Positions 5,410-8,117 of a DNA stretch of 8,117 bases are shown here, piece by piece. The translations under genes and the position numbers were made by a program. The notes beneath the pieces were generated by a model. The model was not told the origin of the DNA, ran no database searches, and saw only the letters and a program-made list of their open reading frames with translations. The stretch is from JAXDBW01 sp034678405. Its GTDB lineage: Bacteria > Patescibacteriota > Patescibacteriia > UBA10025 > JAHIVO01. Each line of letters starts with the position of its first letter. Position 1 is the stretch's first letter. Where the stretch lies: the NCBI GenBank assembly GCA_034678405.1, contig JAXDBW010000018.1:1-8117 (forward strand), read 5' to 3'.

Positions 5410-7820
5410 TATGGCGTAGGGGGGGCATCATCCTTGGCATCATCCTGGGGATTATATTCTGTGCGGGCACTGCCCAGGCGGCCAGTCTGCAGCTGAGTCC
5501 GAGCAGTGGCAGCGTCGAAATGGGCGGGACGCTCACGGTGACACTCCAGGTAAACACCGCTGGGGTCGCGATCAATGCCGCCGAATCCACAGTGACGTTT
5601 CCCACAAGCCTCCTTCAGGTGGGCTCAATCAATCAGTCGGGCATCTTTTCGTTTTGGGCGGTTAATCCGTCGTATTCAAATTCGTCAGGTACAATCCAGT
5701 TTAGCGGTGGACTCCCTAGCCCTGGTTATACCGGCAGTGCGGGCACGATTATTACTGTCCAGTTCAATGTAGTGGGGAGCGGCACCGCGTCTATCGCTAC
5801 CCAGGCGAGTAGAGTATTAGCCAATGATGGTTCGGGTACCGACGTGCTCGATACCGAGGCAGCTACTATCGGCACCTTTACCATAACGGAACACGCGGCG
5901 GTGCTTCCTGAAGCGCCGATAGTGTCCTCGGTGACGCACCCCGATCAGGATACATGGTATGCCGATGGCGCTCCGAGTTTCTCATGGAATAAGCCTGACG
6001 GGGTCGCTAATTTCAGTTTTCAGTTTGACGATCAGGTAGACAGTGAGCCCGACACGGTGGCCGATAGCACTGATACAAGTATGAGCTATACCGATACGGG
6101 TGACGGGGTGTGGTTTTTCCATATCCGAGCAGAGAATGATGATGGCTGGGGGCCAACAGCGCACTACCGGGTGCAGATCGACACCCTCGCTCCGGAGGCA
6201 TTTACTCTCTCATTTCTCGACGGGACCAATCTCAGTAATCGCACGCTCCGTGTCTCATTTGCCACGACCGATAGTGGTTCGGGCATCGCGTACTATACCG
6301 TCAAGGTCGGTTCAGCCACGGCCGTCCGGGTTGATATTGGTAACACTAGCCCCTATATCCAGGAAAATCTTCCCTATGGGCAGCAGGTCGTGATTGTCTC
6401 GGCAATTGATGCGGCCGGTAATGTCCGGACAGCTCAGCGAACGATTACCGTGGTGCGGCCAAATCCACCCGTCCTTGTCGTGGATGAAAAGGACCAGCCT
6501 GATACGATCATCCTCGATACGATCAATGAAGTGCTCCCCAAACCGGTACGTGATATCACCAACCAAGTTGGTCAGGTCGTGAAGAGCTTGCAGAAAAATG
6601 AACAAGTCATCAAAGTCATCGAGGAGGTCATCACGCCTGTCGTGAGCACCACCGCTATCGTGACCGCCACGGGTGTGGCCACGACGGTGACTGCGCTACA
6701 ATTAGGAAATGTGCTGTATCTCTTCCTCCGACTGGGGTATCTCTGGTTCGTCCCGGTGGCGGTCGGTAAACGGCGCAAGCCATGGGGTGTCGTATTCGAC
6801 AGTACCACCAATCAGCCACTGCGCCGATCAATCGTGCGACTATTCTCAAAGGAATTTAACAAGCTGAAGGAAACCATGATTACCGATGGTGAGGGTCGAT
6901 TTGGCTTCTTGGTAGAGCAGGGGAAATTTTATGTGACCGTCGAGCGACAGGGCTATACGTTTCCATCGAAGCTCCTCCGCTCCGCCTCATCGACGCCATT
7001 TGATCAGATTTACCTCGGCGACACGATCGACGTCAAGGATCCGACAGCCCAGACGCTGGCCATCAACGTGCCGATTGATCCTGACCAGCGCGATATCCCG
7101 CGTGGTCGGATATTGTGGATGCGACTGTTGAATAATGTCGGTACGTGGCTCGAGCGTATCAGTCTGCCACTCCTGATCGTTGGCACCCTCGCCAGTTGGG
7201 CGACATTGGTGGTGCAGCCAGAGACAAATAACTATCTCTTCTTGATGGTGTATGGACTGCTGATCATCATGAAATACCTCGTGTCGCATCACTACGAGCG
7301 GTCGTATGGGACGGTCCTGGACGCGGAGAATAATGAACCGATTGAACTCGGTGTCGTCCGTATCTATAATGTCCGCTCCGGTACAGTGGTAGGCACCCGG
7401 GTGACCAATGCCGCCGGTCTCTTCCAGGCACTTGTCGCTCCCGGTAAATACTATATCGTGGTGGTGAAATCCGGTTATCTGCCATTCCAGAGTAAACCCA
7501 TCGTGGTGACGAAGGAGCGCGGGATTATTCGCTTGACCGTCAAACTACAGAAGAAAGCCGGCGAAGGAGAACAGCAAGCTCAGTCTTCTGGTTCGGTCGA
7601 GCTCCAGTCAATACATGGACAGCAGAGTGTCTTCACCCCGCCACCGCAGCAGACAGTCAGTGAGAGCACAACAACGAATGCCGCGGAGATGACCACTACG
7701 CGAGGAGGAGCAGATTCACCGTTTGCGCCGCCCACCCTACATGCCGTAGAGAAGAAAGAAGATAGTTTCGCTCCCCAGCCGAAGAAGAAAAAAGGAGAAG
7801 GGGAGGCCAAAACCAAGTAG
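5406..7820 (+). CDS. Multi-pass cohesin protein with two carboxypeptidase-regulatory-like domains
   Basis: This 804-residue protein starts by ATGA overlap with the previous gene. In order it has a signal peptide (cleavage after AQA at 25), a cohesin (about 27-160), an Ig-like domain opening with THPDQDTWY at 177-185, and a second Ig-like domain (about 262-355). Next come a charged helical stretch (about 370-411, DTINEVLPKPVRDITNQVG onward) and hydrophobic segments at about 412-431 and 434-454, ending in GKRRK. A first CarboxypepD_reg-like beta domain follows (about 459-530, GVVFDSTTNQPL, TDGEGRFGF, GKFYVTVERQGY), then membrane segments at 586-603 and 610-628. A second such domain lies at about 632-716 (GTVLDAENNEPIELGVVRI, TNAAGLFQALVAPGKYYIVV), before a disordered Gln/Pro/Lys-rich tail ending in KKKKGEGEAKTK. 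The N-terminal 350 residues are paralogous to the upstream protein. The KRRK after the second segment suggests the two later beta domains are cytoplasmic, but this needs an odd number of crossings at 412-454, so topology is unresolved. No catalytic residues are recognised. Confidence 0.9.
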   Translation: MIWRRGGIILGIILGIIFCAGTAQAASLQLSPSSGSVEMGGTLTVTLQVNTAGVAINAAESTVTFPTSLLQVGSINQSGIFSFWAVNPSYSNSSGTIQFSGGLPSPGYTGSAGTIITVQFNVVGSGTASIATQASRVLANDGSGTDVLDTEAATIGTFTITEHAAVLPEAPIVSSVTHPDQDTWYADGAPSFSWNKPDGVANFSFQFDDQVDSEPDTVADSTDTSMSYTDTGDGVWFFHIRAENDDGWGPTAHYRVQIDTLAPEAFTLSFLDGTNLSNRTLRVSFATTDSGSGIAYYTVKVGSATAVRVDIGNTSPYIQENLPYGQQVVIVSAIDAAGNVRTAQRTITVVRPNPPVLVVDEKDQPDTIILDTINEVLPKPVRDITNQVGQVVKSLQKNEQVIKVIEEVITPVVSTTAIVTATGVATTVTALQLGNVLYLFLRLGYLWFVPVAVGKRRKPWGVVFDSTTNQPLRRSIVRLFSKEFNKLKETMITDGEGRFGFLVEQGKFYVTVERQGYTFPSKLLRSASSTPFDQIYLGDTIDVKDPTAQTLAINVPIDPDQRDIPRGRILWMRLLNNVGTWLERISLPLLIVGTLASWATLVVQPETNNYLFLMVYGLLIIMKYLVSHHYERSYGTVLDAENNEPIELGVVRIYNVRSGTVVGTRVTNAAGLFQALVAPGKYYIVVVKSGYLPFQSKPIVVTKERGIIRLTVKLQKKAGEGEQQAQSSGSVELQSIHGQQSVFTPPPQQTVSESTTTNAAEMTTTRGGADSPFAPPTLHAVEKKEDSFAPQPKKKKGEGEAKTK

Positions 7821-7848
7821 TTGACCGTCGGATAAGTTGTGTTATACT
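7821..7848 (+). promoter_or_regulatory. Promoter of tRNA-Val
   Basis: TTGACC at 7821-7826 begins at the base after the stop codon of the cohesin gene. A 16-nt spacer leads to TATACT at 7843-7848, preceded by TGT as a TGn extended -10. Transcription would start near 7855, about 26 nt before the mature tRNA 5' end. No hairpin terminator for the upstream operon is seen between 7820 and 7881. Confidence 0.75.
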
Positions 7849-7880
7849 GGTTCTAATTCAATAATTTGTCCCCATGCCGT

Positions 7881-7957
7881 GGGCTTGTAGCTCAGTTGGT
7901 TAGAGCGCCACATTGACATTGTGGAGGTCAGAGGTTCGACTCCTCTCAAGCCCACCA
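7881..7957 (+). tRNA. tRNA-Val (anticodon GAC)
   Basis: A complete 77-nt cloverleaf. The acceptor stem GGGCTTG (7881-7887) pairs fully with CAAGCCC (7947-7953). The D arm is GCTC/GAGC. The anticodon stem CCACA/TGTGG encloses the loop TTGACAT with GAC at 7915-7917, which reads GUC and GUU Val codons. The T arm AGAGG/CCTCT has the loop TTCGACT. The discriminator is A and CCA is encoded (7955-7957). There is no intron. GTC is a frequent Val codon in the genes of this window. Confidence 0.97.
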
Positions 7958-8117
7958 GCGGCCCCTTGTTGCTCTGGGTTGCGCGAAGTAAAAGCATTGA
8001 CTCCGCTCCACCCGGCGCAACGGTTCCGCTTTCCGCGCCGCTGCATGCTCCGCATCGTCACGCAGCTTGCTCGTTACACTGCGCTCACTGCTACGATTTG
8101 TGCGCACTTCAGCGTCG
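7958..8117 (+). other. Unassigned GC-rich tail with short repeats
   Basis: The 160 nt after the tRNA contain no gene I can support. The pentamer TCCGC occurs four times between 8002 and 8053. A 7-bp inverted repeat, GTTGCGC (7978-7984) and GCGCAAC (8015-8021), spans 30 nt. One frame on each strand is open to the window edge. On the minus strand it runs from the edge to a stop at 7946-7948 inside the tRNA, with an Arg/Glu/Ala/Ser-rich translation unlike any neighbour. Open frames on both strands are expected from stop-poor, GC-rich DNA, so no CDS is called. Confidence 0.4.

Noticed and set aside
1..7820. Sortase (LPXTG) anchoring of the surface proteins
   Set aside because: No LPXTG-like motif is present at any C-terminus. 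Proteins end in membrane helices, a dockerin or the WxL-like domain.
7978..8021. GTTGCGC/GCGCAAC inverted repeat as terminator of the tRNA
   Set aside because: The stem is 7 bp with a 30-nt loop and no T-tract follows.
1..8117. CRISPR array, insertion sequence or toxin-antitoxin pair
   Set aside because: No regularly spaced direct repeats, transposase motifs, terminal inverted repeats or small paired genes were found on either strand.

Overview
The window reads as a stretch of a Patescibacteria (CPR) type genome, a call made by inference from gene content rather than from a marker gene. The reasons are small secreted or membrane proteins rich in Thr/Ser/Gly/Asp, a giant-protein fragment with the NWxNSGxFT-type unit common in CPR surface proteins, a dockerin ending in the sequence type FSILLYYWTG, and cohesin proteins anchored by a C-terminal membrane helix instead of a sortase signal. 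Base composition is a little above half G+C. UGA serves as a normal stop (end of the gene at 4258-5409), which argues against the UGA=Gly lineages (Gracilibacteria/Absconditabacteria). I cannot name the phylum further.

Layout: all genes are on the + strand. 1-1161 is the 3' end of a large surface protein with a WxL-like C-terminal domain. 1191-1219 is a strong extended -10 promoter. It drives 1266-2297, a secreted protein carrying a paralogous C-terminal domain, and plausibly the genes after it. 2347-3384 encodes a membrane-anchored protein resembling the DUF916 (WxL-interacting) family. 3396-4256 is a secreted Ig-like/dockerin protein. 4258-5409 and 5406-7820 are two paralogous cohesin proteins held in the membrane. 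The second carries two extra carboxypeptidase-regulatory-like domains in a multi-pass membrane region. Gaps of 49, 11 and 1 nt and a 4-nt ATGA overlap suggest one operon from 1266 to 7820. A tRNA-Val(GAC) gene with its own promoter follows at 7881-7957, and 160 nt of compositionally different DNA ends the window.

How the genes may work together (inference): the dockerin protein has no membrane anchor and could be captured by the cohesins of its two downstream neighbours. The WxL-like proteins may associate with the DUF916-like membrane protein, as WxL proteins do with DUF916 proteins in Firmicutes. The locus would then be a cell-surface assembly module that uses two non-covalent docking systems and no sortase. 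Mature secreted parts have even cysteine counts or none, consistent with disulfides outside the cell.
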